Assembly (NCBI RefSeq): GCF_914767665.1
Contig: NC_059501.1
Coordinates: 34,448,501-34,512,500 of the forward strand
DNA from: Harmonia axyridis
Taxonomy: Eukaryota > Arthropoda > Insecta > Coleoptera > Coccinellidae
Reading direction: 5' to 3'
DNA length: 64,000 bases
This document shows positions 22,143-35,165 of the stretch, piece by piece. Every line of letters begins with the position of its first letter. The first letter of the stretch is position 1. The translations under genes and the position numbers were made by a program. The notes beneath the pieces are model-generated. The model saw only the letters and a list, made by a program, of their open reading frames with translations. It did no database searches and was not told the DNA's origin.

Positions 22143-24807
22143 GTTAATTAGAATAGCTTCCTGGAACGCAAATGGCCTTCCAAATCATAAATATGAATTA
22201 CTTACATTCATAAACACATACAATATAGACATAATGTTGATATCAGAAACTCACTTCACCGAAAAGACCGTTTTTCAATTACCTAAGTTTAAAACATACT
22301 CAACGGAACACCCTGATGGTCGAGCACATGGAGGCTCAGCAATACTTATTCGGGAAAGTATCAAGCACCATACCCTCACTAACTACGTAACTAAGGAGAT
22401 ACAGGCATCAAACATTAGAGTATTTACAGAAACGTGGAGCTTCGACATATCTGCCATATATTCACCACCTCGACATAACATATCAGAGATTCAATATAAG
22501 ACATTTTTCCAAAACTTTGAAAACCGGTTTTTAGTTGGAGGAGATTGGAATGCAAAACATTTTCACTGGGGATCAAGACTGATTAATCCAAAAGGACGCA
22601 ACCTAATAAAAATTATTATGGACAAAAACTATGAAGTAATTTCATCAGGCACACCAACTTACTGGCCAACTGACCCAAACAAAATTCCTGATATATTAGA
22701 TTTCTTTGTTTCAAATGGTATCAGCAATAATTATATCAATGTAGAACCAACTTCAGACCTATCATCGGATCATTCACCCATCTTGTTAACGATCAGTACA
22801 TCAGCAAAATTTAAGGACAATAAGCCTACACTCGTAACGGGCAAAACAAATTGGGAAATGTTCAAGTCAATATTAACTAGAGACATCACACTAGATATCA
22901 ACCTACAACAACCAGAACATTTGGAAGCTGCTTCAAATTATGTAACAGAAATGATCCAGAAAGCGGCCTGGGAAAGTACACCGCCTACGACAAGAAAAAA
23001 TACTTTCGAAGCAGAAATACCTGCAGAAATCAGAGAATTATTGAAAGAGAAAAGGAGAGCGAGAAAGAGATGGCAAAGATCCCGTAATCCCATCGACAAA
23101 ACTATATGCAATCAGTACTCTAGAAAACTTCATAAAATACTCCAGGAACATTTTAACTCAAAATTTGAAAATCATCTCCAGCAGATTGATGATAACAACG
23201 ATTATAACATCTGGAAGGCTACAAAGAAGCTTAAGAGACCCACAATAAGAAAACCACCTATCAAAACACTGAACGGTGATTGGGCAAAGTCAGATGAGGA
23301 AAAAGCGAACACTTTTGCTGCACATCTCCATCAAGTTTTCTCCCCAGATCATCCACAATCGAGCAATATTGAAGAAGAAATAGAAGCATTTTTGGATGTT
23401 GCCTGCCAAATGTCTCTTCCCATCAAACCATTTATCTCTAGAGAAGTATGGCAAGAAATAAAAAAACTGAAAAACAAAAAAGCACCAGGATACGATCTTA
23501 TTACTGCAGAAATTTTGAAAAAACTGCCAAAAGAAGTAATATCTCTCCTTACAAAAATTTTCAACAGAATGATGAGCCTATCATATTTTCCCACTATATG
23601 GAAATATGCTGAAATAATTATGATACATAAAGTGAATAAACCCGAAAATGATGTGAAATCTTATAGACCCATAAGTCTGTTACCTGTAATTGGAAAACTA
23701 TTCGAAAAACTAATACTGAAACGACTGAAAAGTGACATAAACTTGCATGACATAATACCAGACCACCAACTAGGATTCAGACAAAACCATTCAACAACAC
23801 ATCAAATTCATCGCATAGTTAACACCATTTCCACTAGTATCGAAGAAAACAAATTCTGCTCAGCTGTATTTTTAGACTCGTCTCAGGCATTCGATAAGGT
23901 GTGGCATAAAGGTCTCCTGTATAAACTGAAGAAGCTACTTCCACAACCATACTTCGTTATGTTTAAATCCTATTTAACTAATAGACATTTTGCGGTCAAA
24001 TACGAAGGAGCGATATCACCTACACTTCAAATCAGATCAGGAGTTCCTCAAGGAAGCATACTTGGACCAGTCCTATACCTCATTTACACATCTGACTTAC
24101 CAACACATCCCAACAGCACGATAGCTACCTATGCAGATGATGTAGCAGTACTGTCAACTCACGAGAATGCTGAAACAGCTTCGGAATATCTTCAGCTACT
24201 CCTGAATCAACTAGAAGGTTGGTATCGAAAATGGCGTCTCAAAATAAATGAAACTAAATCAGTACATGTTACATTTACTAACAAAAGAAGCCTATGTCCT
24301 CCGGTCAAAATAAACAACAAACAAATTCCAATCAGTACTGAGGCGAAATATCTTGGCATACATCTAGACCAACGTCTGAACTGGAGGAAACATATTCAAG
24401 CAAAGAAACAACAGATCAATCTGAAAATCCGCAGCATGTACTGGCTCATAGGTAGGAAGTCAAAATTATCCCTTAAGAATAAATTACTAATATATAAGGC
24501 AATAATCAAACCAATTTGGACCTACGGCATTCAATTTTGGGGATGCGCAAAACCATCAAACAAAAACATCATTCAAAGAACTCAATCAAAAATACTTCGC
24601 ACTTTAACAGACGCACCTTGGTACGTCTCCAATCTCACCATCCACAATGATCTGGGAATACCATTCATCGAAGAAGAAATCAGAAAGCGTTTCAACAAAT
24701 ATCAGCAGAACCTACAGGGCCACGAAAACAACCTAATAAATCAGCTAGTTGAAAGTCCATTCAATATCAGAAGATTGAAGAGAACCTGGCCAGTTGACTT
24801 GAATTGA
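22135..24807 (+). CDS. Jockey-type LINE ORF2 (endonuclease and reverse transcriptase)
   Basis: 890 residues. The N-terminal apurinic-like endonuclease (about 1-220) has SWNANGLPNHK, Glu38 in ISETHF, GGDWNAKHFHWGS and the catalytic SDHSPI (Asp212, His213). The reverse transcriptase (about 450-720) has YRPISLLPVIGKLFEKLI, LGFRQNHST, DSSQAFDKVWH (Asp581), GVPQGSILGP and YADD (Asp668, Asp669). The C-terminal part has APWYVSNLTIHNDLGIPFI, the jockey-clade tail. All catalytic residues I can check are present and there is no stop, so the protein looks functional. It nicks target DNA and copies its RNA in place. Confidence 0.93.
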   Translation: MAKLIRIASWNANGLPNHKYELLTFINTYNIDIMLISETHFTEKTVFQLPKFKTYSTEHPDGRAHGGSAILIRESIKHHTLTNYVTKEIQASNIRVFTETWSFDISAIYSPPRHNISEIQYKTFFQNFENRFLVGGDWNAKHFHWGSRLINPKGRNLIKIIMDKNYEVISSGTPTYWPTDPNKIPDILDFFVSNGISNNYINVEPTSDLSSDHSPILLTISTSAKFKDNKPTLVTGKTNWEMFKSILTRDITLDINLQQPEHLEAASNYVTEMIQKAAWESTPPTTRKNTFEAEIPAEIRELLKEKRRARKRWQRSRNPIDKTICNQYSRKLHKILQEHFNSKFENHLQQIDDNNDYNIWKATKKLKRPTIRKPPIKTLNGDWAKSDEEKANTFAAHLHQVFSPDHPQSSNIEEEIEAFLDVACQMSLPIKPFISREVWQEIKKLKNKKAPGYDLITAEILKKLPKEVISLLTKIFNRMMSLSYFPTIWKYAEIIMIHKVNKPENDVKSYRPISLLPVIGKLFEKLILKRLKSDINLHDIIPDHQLGFRQNHSTTHQIHRIVNTISTSIEENKFCSAVFLDSSQAFDKVWHKGLLYKLKKLLPQPYFVMFKSYLTNRHFAVKYEGAISPTLQIRSGVPQGSILGPVLYLIYTSDLPTHPNSTIATYADDVAVLSTHENAETASEYLQLLLNQLEGWYRKWRLKINETKSVHVTFTNKRSLCPPVKINNKQIPISTEAKYLGIHLDQRLNWRKHIQAKKQQINLKIRSMYWLIGRKSKLSLKNKLLIYKAIIKPIWTYGIQFWGCAKPSNKNIIQRTQSKILRTLTDAPWYVSNLTIHNDLGIPFIEEEIRKRFNKYQQNLQGHENNLINQLVESPFNIRRLKRTWPVDLN

Positions 24808-24941
24808 AGAATAATGAAGGAGTATTAATATTTAATATCCTCTACATGTCTATAACATTCATCATGTTTGCTTAATACTTCACAGAAGTAGATTGTAAAC
24901 CTCAATAAAAAGTGAAAAAAAAAAAAAAAATTTTTTCTAGA

Positions 24942-26596
24942 GAATACTCATGGTCCAGTGGAAAATACAACAATCATTTATATCGAATAAACGAGTGTTC
25001 TCATTCAATGGCGAAGTGAGGATGGTCACATTACCAACCTGTGTCCAAAAACTCTCCGTTAATTAGATTAGAATGTTCCAAACCTGCAATGAGCTACGAA
25101 TTGTCGATGTATTTAATTGTGCCAACATCAAGCTACAACTCAAAAAACATTTTTTGATGCCATTACTTTTTCATTTTTGATTTGATTTGGTTAAGAGGTT
25201 TTCGTTGATTTCTTATTTTCTCAATGTAATTTGTGGATACTGTTCATTGGTTCATGGATACTGAATGAATAAATAAAAAAATTAGTGGCTCTCCAACTGT
25301 GGGATGTATATATGGATTGAAATAAATACGACCAATTTATTCCATTATTATTCCATATAAGGAACTACCAGGATCTGTTGCGGATTTTGACAGGTTGGAC
25401 CAAAATTCGTAAAGCAACACAATCCGTTAGAGAACTTTAGAAAACAGTGGCCATATCGGACATTTATAATTGAATGATTATTATCATTATTGAATTGTTT
25501 TTTTTACCCTTACCCTTAGAGAAAATGAATAAGAGAATTCCTTAAGAGAAAATTAAACTTTACCGAATATTTAGGGAAATAAGCATTTTAGAGTAGTCTG
25601 CAGCAGTATTTATGGTACAATATTTATACACCATTTTTGACTTAGATTCCAGCAGGCCAATGAAAGAATTGGTTCTCATGTGAAAAAAAAATTTGAAGAT
25701 TTTTCCAGATTTCAGACAAATTTTCTGGAAAAATGGATCATTAGAGCAATCAAGAATTCAATGAGTACCTAATACTGGGTGTTATATTTGAAAAACAAAA
25801 ATTCATTTCAGGCGAAACAGGAAGTCGAACGCATCTGAAGTTTTTTTTCAGGGATTCACCTTTCCCAGCAAAGCTTTACTATAAAATTTCAATTATTCAT
25901 CTCAATTCTTTCTTTGACATATTTTAACAAATGATCTTCGTGAATCACCATGTACCAAGTTTTCGTTAAAGTTAAATATAAATATAAACTCATACCGGGC
26001 AAAATTAAAAACAACTACAAAATATATATTAGACCATTTTTGTGTTCAATTTTCTTTTTCGTTATGATTTTAGATCAATGAAGAAATTCATTGAATTTTA
26101 ATAACAAAATATTCATTCACTAGAATAATGGACAAAAGTTCTAATGACATTCATAATCAGATTCGTGAAGGTGCCTTAACTAAGATATTAAATCTGGACT
26201 GTTAGGAGAACTTTAACCATCATTTAAATAAATTCATAAATGATAAATTAAAATAGCCATCTTTCATCAATAAATAATCATTTACCTAATACAGATCACT
26301 AGATCGATGCAAAATCCGATTTTATTTCAAAATTTACCTATTACAATGACATATTAATTGGTCAAACTATATTCTCATGAAGTTCATAAGGACAAATTAG
26401 AATATTTTACATATTGTGACATAATGACATTAAAACTTTGATTGACCGATCAACTCGTTGATTGTATGTAGTTTTAAATCTAGGAAACTATCAAAAATGA
26501 ACCGAAATTGAACACAGAAATGATTTGATCGAGCAAATCACAAGGATAAAAGTTTTACGAAACCCACTATGGGAGTATTGTTCATAGGTACCTAGT
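24942..26596. other. Intergenic, nothing recognised
   Basis: AT-rich; no domain-bearing frame or structured repeat was found. Confidence 0.4.
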
Positions 26597-26910
26597 AGGG
26601 CCGCCGCCAGGAGCGGCATACCGGACATTTTGCCAAAGTCAGTTAATAAAACAAGACTTTTGCTCCTTTAAGAACTTCCTCGTCCTTTTACTATAGACTT
26701 ATCGTTGTACTTCTGAACAATACAGGATGTTTTTTGATGAAATTGACAAACCGTCGGTTGATAAATTTGACAAGGTTGAAAGTTGAAAAAATACGATTTC
26801 ATATGTAATTGAAAAGATGCCTAAGAGGAATAACAGAGACTCCTTTGAAGAAAATTCATATAAATTTAGCAAATCAGGGTACTGGTACCTCGGCTCTGAA
26901 GAGCAGATTC
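26597..26910. repeat. Truncated copy of the hAT-like element found at 41485-42483
   Basis: Starts AGGGCCGCCGCCAGG and includes CCGGACATTTTGCC, TTACTATAGACTTAT, CAGGATGTTTTTTGAT and GAAAAGATGCCTAAGA. All of these have close counterparts in one half of 41485-42483, so this is a related non-autonomous copy. The palindromic half and the second end are not recognisable. Confidence 0.6.
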
Positions 26911-29900
26911 TTTGAATATCGGTGAACGGGTGAACCAAAGGATTACTGTTAAATCTTTGAGCCTTTTTCAACTTCGATCTCTTGTTCATTCATGAAAAGC
27001 TCGAGTGGCTGAAGTCGCTCGGTAGTTGTCATATCACATTTAGCCATATACATATAACTTGATCGATGGGCTGCTCAGGCAAATGGTTCCCGAAAACTGC
27101 AGGACCATCTGTTTACAAGATACACGCCTAATTATCCTTTCTATAGCGACGTGTTGAGCCTAGTGATGCATGTAATTGTCATTGCAATTGTTTGTGTAGA
27201 GTCGAGGACTGTGGGAGAGATTCACCAAACAGTGTTGCGACTTCTAAGGAATTTTCTGTGGATCCTTCTGTTGACTGTAGAATGAAAATGAAGTTTGATA
27301 ATCAATCGTAAATATTATCCTGATTACATATTTCTTGCCCCTGAAAAAAAAACAAAATTGTATAAGCATTTGTATTATTTGGAAATTGGCCTATGAAGTC
27401 AATAAGTAAAATGACTATAAGAGAGAAAAAATAGGATCGCTGATGAAGATGAATTGATACCCAGAAATTATTCAATGAGAAAGGATTTTTTTGCATTAAT
27501 GACATGTAATAAATTCTATCTGGTTTATCAATTTTTTTTCGAAATGCAATAAGAAAATTTTACCTCCTACCGTTTTATTATTGAATTCATCTTTCCAAAA
27601 CATCTTCGTCACACTAATGCTGTCAAATTTAGATAAATGTTCTTCAAATTTTAATGACGAATGGAATGATTTTGTCGACAAACTTTAAATCATTGAGTTC
27701 ACATTTCTGAATTTGTAAAGAAAAACGATGTCTTTTGGTGTTTGATCATTCTCAAAGTATATGTCAATCTTCATAAGTCAGATTATAGATTACCCATTTA
27801 CAATAATTATTGTTTTCACATAAACCAATTGAAATTATTTATAGTTTCAAAAGTTGCTTTGCAAAAGAAACCTTCCTTAGATCCTGAATCCTCTACAATA
27901 TTCTCAAATAATCCATCAAGATATCTTTGTAAGACAGGGAAATTTTTGTGTTATTTTATTTTTTATAGATTATTATTATTATTATAACAGACAATTTTTT
28001 TTTGTTCGCAAAAAATTATCTACCTAAGACACTTGAATTTTAGCTAATATCTTATGAATAAATGAATGTAAGTTATTCGTATGATGATTTCTTGGGAGCA
28101 ACATGATTAAAAATGAATTCTGTAAATAATGTAGGTATCGAGAATATAGAATTCCAGAAATCTCTTGAATTTTTTGATCCCCAAGTTAGCATAACTTCTT
28201 CTGGTTATTCAATGTGTTAAAATACCCCATTGTGTCGGTTAATTTCAAGCATATCATATGATTTTCATGATTCATTGAAATATCGAACGAAAAATCTCTT
28301 AAATTTTGCATTTCAATTGGAATGCTTTTGCTGAATTATTGGAAGTAATATTCTGCGGCGAGAAGGTATAGAAAAAGAAGGTCATTCCGAAAAATCCGTT
28401 TGAAAAATTATTCATTACCATGTGTTTATTACTTTGGAAGGAAATTACATCGAAAGCAATACAAAGGTTATACATATTATGTATGTAGTGAACTTTAATT
28501 CATTTCCTAATAATCCCTGAATTTTCGGCTTTCATCGGGCTTAAAAAATTTTCTACACTTAGATCTTCGTCAGAACCATTGGTCGAATTGCAAGACAAGT
28601 TTTTAAAATAGGCTCTATTGGTTGAACGACATCCATATACCAAAGTTCGGCTATAACTAAGTACCTATTCATTATTAATTATAGCTGAACTTTGCTAAGG
28701 AAGTGAATTTAAAATTATATACTTATTTATAATTTTAAATTTACTTCAACAACATCATCAGTCAAAATGCGAAAAAATTCTTTAATATTCCTTCATCTTT
28801 TCTAGGGATGAAGAATCTCTTGAAAAGTATCTAAGTTCGAATTAAAATTATTTAAATTTCAAATAAACATTTCGCACATTCTAATTGAAAAAACCAAAAG
28901 ATTTGGCAACAGGGTATTGTGATCGTATTTATGAATTAGCAAAGATGAGGCAGATGTGGCTGTGGGGTATAGCACCTGGCACCCAAAAGCATACTAGGGC
29001 TACAAATCTATCCACGCCCACTTCATTCTTCGAGCCGTGACTTTTCAAGCCGTATCGGATTTAAGGCAGCGCGGCTATGACACCGAATGCGATGTAACCG
29101 AAACAATAATTTTGTATTTACATACTTACTTCGTTTATAGAACAGTCCTGATAAACCGTAGCATCCTTTGGAGAGAAGGATTATGGTAACGGATATTCGT
29201 GACAAAGCACAATTTCAAACAAGATACGAAACAATGGTTTGACTCCTCTTTTTTTTGACCTTGAACGAATTTAGTACAAGAGCTACTCGAATGGGTAATT
29301 CAGATTAACAACCCCACCAAAATTGTAGTAGTTTTCAGTTGAATTTGAAGTACCTACCTCAAGTCGATATGAAATAATATTGTATAAAACTTATAAATGA
29401 GATTTTAGTAGAAAATGTAAAGAAAATTTACACTTTCTCAAATCATTATTTGATTTTTGAACGCCGACAGATGAAATACAAATTTCAAAATTAGAGTTGA
29501 TAGGTTTTTTTTTATTGAATTAATGTGTCTCGACAACTAGGCCATTGACACATAGTATAATGACTACAATATTTTATTAATAATAATATTAATTATAATG
29601 TTCTTACGTATAATATTTTTCAAAAGTTGACCAAATGTATTTTCTTAATGTTATAATTTTTGGAAAACAAACAAGAGGGGGCTTGTAGGAAAGTTTGCTT
29701 TTTCTCAAAACATAACTTCATTTTTAAACGCCGACAGATGAATTTTGAAGTCGTCGACCAGTATATTTTAAGAGAAATCAATGGATGTTTATTTCATTCT
29801 AAAGAGAAAGGTATGGATGGAAAACTATAACAGCCAAATAGCCGTCACGACTACGGTTGCAGCACCGTATCCTTCGCATGAAATTTTACATGACCAATTC

Positions 29901-29915
29901 GCACATTTTCAGCAG
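26911..29915. other. Intergenic, nothing firm
   Basis: AT-rich. A short (ATT)n run is near 27967-27985. The region 28960-29210 is more balanced in GC, but its frames show no known domain. No gene is supported. Confidence 0.4.
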
Positions 29916-30616
29916 TACAGGGTATATATGAATAGTTGCGAAAAATTTAGGAGACGATTTCTTGTCAAAAAATCTGGTGGATCTCTCATATAAACTGTTT
30001 TTTTGAGCCCCCCTGCTCAGTTACAGTCCCCTAAGGATGGCGCCCGAAAATTAGTTTTTAATTTGTGAAAAGTTCATAATTGTTTTTTTTTTTGTTACAT
30101 CTATTTTATATGTGTACCAGTTCTCGATGAAAATATCGTTTTGACATCCGCCTATTGGTTAATTTAAGGTCGGAAATAATTCCAGCCTCCACAACTCAGG
30201 CATATTAGGTATCTGTTGATATTTTTTTTCTCAAAAAAAGTGAATTTTAGGAAAAAATCACAAGAGACCTTGTTGAATTTGTTAAGAATTGATCAGTCTA
30301 TCCAAAATTGATTTTCTTATTGTAAAATATTGAATAGAAAAAGTTATAGCGAAGCAAGATTTAAGGGTGGCTTTTTCTACTCCTTGGAATCATAGAATCA
30401 TGTCTCCTTGCCGCATAAAATGTCAGCTTAATATAATTTTCGTGAATTTTTTGGTTTTTAAAAAAAAAATTTAAAACAACTTTTCGGGTGCCATTTTTAG
30501 GGAGCTGTAACTAAGCAGGAAAGGTTCAAAAAAAAGTTTATATGAAAGACCCTCCCGATTTTTTGACAAGGAGTCACCACCTAAATTTTTTCGCAACTAT
30601 TCACTTATACCCTGTA
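29916..30616. repeat. Fold-back element with TACAGGGTAT ends
   Basis: TACAGGGTATATATGAATAG at 29916 is mirrored by CTATTCACTTATACCCTGTA ending at 30616. The arms (about 150 bp each) also pair at GTTGCGAAAAATTTAG/CTAAATTTTTTCGCAAC, CTTGTCAAAAAATC, CATATAAAC and AGTTACAG. A related single end lies near 60965-61045. There is no coding capacity. Confidence 0.75.
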
Positions 30617-30639
30617 TATCCTCGCTAACTTCACGAATT

Positions 30640-31190
30640 CCATCTTCAGGTCTTGAATCGAGCTTATCTTTCACGTGGCCTCGATGGAAAAAGTCTAAAA
30701 GTGTTAAATCACAAGATTTCGGTGGTCATTTGTGATCACCTCTTCGAGAATAACACGGCCAGGAAAATGCAAAATAACCTACGATTATTTCGTTGCTTAT
30801 GTAGCACGTAACTCCATCTTGTTGAAAGTAAACGTTTTCCGCATAAATATCAATTCCGGCCATAAAAAATCATTAATCATAACCTAATATTCAAGATCGC
30901 TTAGGACAAACCTGGGTTTCCGTGAACACTTCGGGTTACAGCATCCATTTTCTCAATTGTTCTTGAGCGACGCACATGGTTTCGATTCTTCACATCACTA
31001 ACTAGTCCCAATAACTCCAATTTCTTCACCAGTTTCATTATTGCCGTCCGAGAAGGTGCTTTACGACAACCAAAAAGTACTTTAGTTTTGCGAACTGTAA
31101 CTGCAAAATTTTCACCATTTTCGTAGTCAATTTTAAAAAAATTAATTGCGTTGTTGAAACGTCTATCTTTCAGCACAATTCCAAAAGTGA
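30640..31190 (-). pseudogene. Decayed Tc1/mariner-type (DDE_3) transposase
   Basis: The N-terminal part at about 30901-31176 reads VRKTKVLFGCRKAPSRTAIM and KLVKKLELLGLVSD, the helix-turn-helix seen before DDE_3 transposases (DUF4817 type). After a large deletion, broken frames at 30650-30880 read FQQDGVTCYISNE, CDLTLLDFFHRGHVKDK and DSRPEDGIREV. These match the middle and end of the catalytic domain. Only parts remain, so it is inactive. It lies just beyond the fold-back element at 29916-30616. Confidence 0.72.
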
Positions 31191-33328
31191 GAGCTGCCCG
31201 GATAAAGGTCTATTCTCAAATGAAAACTCCTATTGGAAAATCCTTTATATGTAACATTAAATGAAGGTATGAAATATTTCAGCTTGAAAATTTTCTCATA
31301 ATAATATTTAACAAGATACAGTTACAAAACTATATATGTATAATAGGAAAATATGAGATTGATTGTGATTTATTATGATTTCATTGTAGTCTGTTATTTG
31401 TTAACATGTTTATTTGTTTTTGTTTATAAGTTAGTTAAGATGAGAGGTTCTGATGATAATATGCTTCTAAATTTCTATGTGGGTCCAGTCACTACATCAC
31501 AAAAATATTTGATCGATTGTTTTCTATATTCAAAGAAAACAATTTCATGTTAAAAGCGCCACCAGAACCAGCGAAAATTCAAGCAGAATATCGAAACAAA
31601 TTTTCTTATATTAAAGCGCATTCGATTAGATTAAAATTCAGTTTGAATATGTGAAATAATCGCTTAATCGTTTACATCGAATTTCAGGAGGATATTATTT
31701 ACGGAACCATCTAGATGATAAATCACGTCACATATGTATATTACTGTTCTGATATTTTCAAGATCGCAATTGACACATGAATGAACAAGAGCTTTGAAGA
31801 TCCTGACGCCAAAACAGTGCTTTTCTAGATTTTTCTTATATAAGTTGAATCTTATGAAAAAATAAATCAAAAGGTTACTATGATTCAATTTGCAGCATCT
31901 CACAGATTTGCCGTGATTTTTTTGTTATTGATTCTCCCAGGTTCCTGAGAATCATTTTAGAATGCCAGAGTTTATACGCAAATAAATCAATCTGAATCAT
32001 ATATGATTTTTAAGGGCGCTGAATAGAATCGCTTTCATATCAAAAAGTTATATGTAGAATTAAAATGTAAAATGAGCTGGAAAAATTCAATATAACGAAA
32101 GAACGTAGTTGAGTTGGTATACATTGGTTTCTGAGGCACGTGTCAATTTTCAACTCGTTTCACCCTGTATGAAAAAGCCAGTCAGCTTCTCACAGAGTTC
32201 ACAAAGACCCCAACCACCGCATTCTCCAGATATCGCATAGCATCAGCAGATCGTGGGACAAATGGGGTGATATACGGCCAGGACCTCCCACAGGACAATT
32301 TGCCAACATTATAGCCGGACTAATGGTGCCATTGTGCGTGCCCTGTACCCACTTTGGCCCGTAATGTTATTCTGATGCGCCAAAAGCCGAAAGCCAGCTC
32401 CTGTAGTCATTTACTGTTGAATCGAAAACCGCAAATAAATATTATGATCCAAACGAAGAGTGAAGAGGTTCATAATTTGAGTCAAATTCTTAGTTGGTCA
32501 ACTGAGTAGCTGATCTGAAATAAACAATTTTTATATAGAGTGTTTCACTATTACGCGACGCTTTATTATGGTTAAGCTCCGAAATTTTCGAAATTTTTAA
32601 ACACTGCATTATTAAGTTCCAATGATCCATTGAAAGTGTAAATGGCCAAACACATGTTTTTTACTTATGGAATCTGCTGTTTTTCATTGAATATTCGGAT
32701 TGTATGGAATAAATGAACTCAAGTTTCTTCGACCTTCCAGATGCTTGAACCTTACGTTTTTGAAATGAGTATTTCGATATTTTATGAATTGAAAGGATTT
32801 TGGAAAAAAATAATAACTTCGAAATGAAATAATTCATTTGAATGAGATTTCGAAAGTGAATACTAAAATAACGGAGATAAGCATTCACTTTTTGATAATT
32901 ATTGATAACTTTATTGGGTGTCTTAAATAAGATGAATAAATAATTGATTCATACGTTGATATTGCGTTTATTCCAAATGTATACCCCTATATTAATTTTC
33001 TCATTTTGGTAGTGAATATTCCGAAGATAATAAAATTTGCTACCTCAAAAAAAAAGTAATACAGTGTGTGCCATTTGAAATGAGCCCAATATTAACGTTT
33101 GAATGAGTCATCAATTAATAGTCTCATTCTGAACACCCAGAAGAGCTCCAAATGATCATTGAAAAGTGAGTACCTCCGTTCTTTTAGGATTCACTTTCAA
33201 CATCTCATTCAAATAAATACATTCATTTTGAAGTTATAAGGTTTTAGAAATATTTCATAAACAAGTTTCAAACATATCTATAGAACTTAGGTTGATGTAT
33301 TCTATGCAATCTGAAAATGCAATAGAAT
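31191..33328. other. Intergenic, nothing firm
   Basis: AT-rich except for 32160-32400, which is GC-richer and looks like a decayed coding remnant. No family could be named. No host gene seen. Confidence 0.35.
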
Positions 33329-33540
33329 ACAGGGTGTTCCATAATCAAAAACATATGTGTGCTCATTTATTATTGTCGTTAAAATTTATCAGTACATCCT
33401 GTGTATTTCCAAACAATTTGAGAATATAGCTCTAATGGAGCCGAAAGTTACTGCGTCGAAAAAACTCGAAAATTTCAGCGCTTAACCGTGATAAAGCCAG
33501 AGCGTCGCGTCAAAAGTGGACCACCCTGTATTTATGACGA
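33329..33540. repeat. Second copy of the ACAGGGTGTTCC dispersed repeat
   Basis: TACAGGGTGTTCCATAATC, TTTCCAAACAATTTGAG, AGCTCTAATGGAG and GTCGAAAAAACTCG match 20569-20760 in the same order. It ends near CACCCTGTATTTATGACG, an inverted relative of the start, so the copy may be bounded by TACAGGGT on both sides. Confidence 0.7.
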
Positions 33541-35165
33541 GCTTTTCCAAGAAAGAGCACTGAAAATTTTACAAATCTCAACACCATTGGCTTATGGTTA
33601 GTGCTAACGGATATAGGTACTGGGTAATTTTTTTCGATATTCTTCTTGAATTTCGTATGAATATTGAGTAAATGCAATATTTCATACTTTTATCGTTTTA
33701 TAGTTTGAGTTGCAAGATTTACGGAACCTCTCGTCGAATTTTGTGAAATTTTCAAGTATTCATTACTTCATTCATACTTCATTATCAGTAACCTTATAGT
33801 ATGAAATCATTCCCGGCTCAAAATTCGAAAAATCTGAAATTTTCAGGCAGTGTTTTAGATGAGATAGGATCTGAAAAGTTGGCAAACCTTATCATTTCCT
33901 TTTTATCACGGAATAAATATATCAACATATTATCTGGAAAATTATTAGGTATAATACTTAAATATCAATAAAAAAATCAAGACATCATTGTATTATAATT
34001 AATATCAATCTGAGAAACTCGATAAGTTTGCTATAATGCACTTTTTTTCAGTTTGAATCTTTGACATTACATTCAATTTTAGGATTCTACCCTCATCAAA
34101 ATTTAAATTTGAAGAGAGGTTAAAACTTTATTTATACTTAAACAATTCCAAAAGTACATTATTGGAAATAATAAATTGAAGTCTTATTAGGATTCCTATA
34201 ATTTTTCATTATACCTATCCTATAAGGAACTCTAGGCATAATTCAAGAAAAAATTATATTTCTAACTCTATGAAATATAACTGCATGAGATGTTCAGCAT
34301 TTAGAAACAAATAACATTATTCCAAATGATTTGTACTATAGTAAGATTGAAAAATAATTATACATATATAATTATATAAAAGTGGTAATTTTTTCATATC
34401 ATCACATGTATTCATGTATATCATAAGAGAAAACTTGTTGATTGCGTTAAATTCTGCAAAACCTTAAAACTCAAGCCCTAAACTACAATTCACCAAATTA
34501 TCATCTTTTTTCAACAAGTATCTATACCTAATGTTTTCCATTTATTAGCTACAACATGCTTGGAAGTGTATGGTGAAATTGGTTAAGAAAATCTTACAAA
34601 TTTTGTCCCTCATGTCAAACAGATGTGCCGATATTATTATTAGTCATTAATCATAATTAAATTATGGACAACGACAACGATAAAGGGTAGTCTGGGTAAT
34701 TCAAACTACCGTAAAGTTGTCAAAAATATTGAAATTTCATAAAATATCTATAATTACAAAAATATGACATTCAGCCAATCTCATTATTTGTATGATATTG
34801 TATATTAATAATTTTATACAAAAATTTATTATTATCTTCGCCTCGAAAAAACGATTTTTTTTGGAATAAGTGAGTTTATTCTGAACTGGCATAGGTTTCT
34901 TCCAAATATTGAAAAAATCAATCAAGCGATTTCCGCACAGAATCTGCACTGAACAACCTAACGACAAGGGTAGTATACACCCTTAAATTATTTTTTGTTG
35001 TTGTTGTTTTGCAATGAAGAAATTGTCGAGCAGTTCCAAAAGTTTGTTATAACAAATAATAAAACAACACTAGTGTAGGTCTTCAACGATGAAAGTGTTT
35101 TATCTGTATATCCCACTTCTTATTATTCCCTTAAAAAAATGAACCTTCAAATTATTCATAGGTAC
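33541..35165. other. Intergenic, nothing recognised
   Basis: Very AT-rich; no gene or repeat structure was identified. Confidence 0.4.

Larger units (their letters stand above)
20797..24941 (+). mobile_element. Full-length jockey-type LINE with two intact ORFs
   Basis: A 5' UTR from about 20804, ORF1 (20988-22142), ORF2 (22135-24807), a short 3' UTR, AATAAA at 24904 and a 16-A tail at 24915-24930. TTCTAGA at 20797-20803 and again at 24935-24941 may be part of the target duplication (tentative, short). Both frames are open, so the copy may be recent or active. It is in the same orientation as the homeobox gene, about 1.7 kb beyond its stop. Confidence 0.88.

Noticed and set aside
32160..32400. 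GC-richer stretch that might be a host exon
   Set aside because: Stops occur in all frames at short distance, and no splice sites or domain could be found; probably a decayed transposon.
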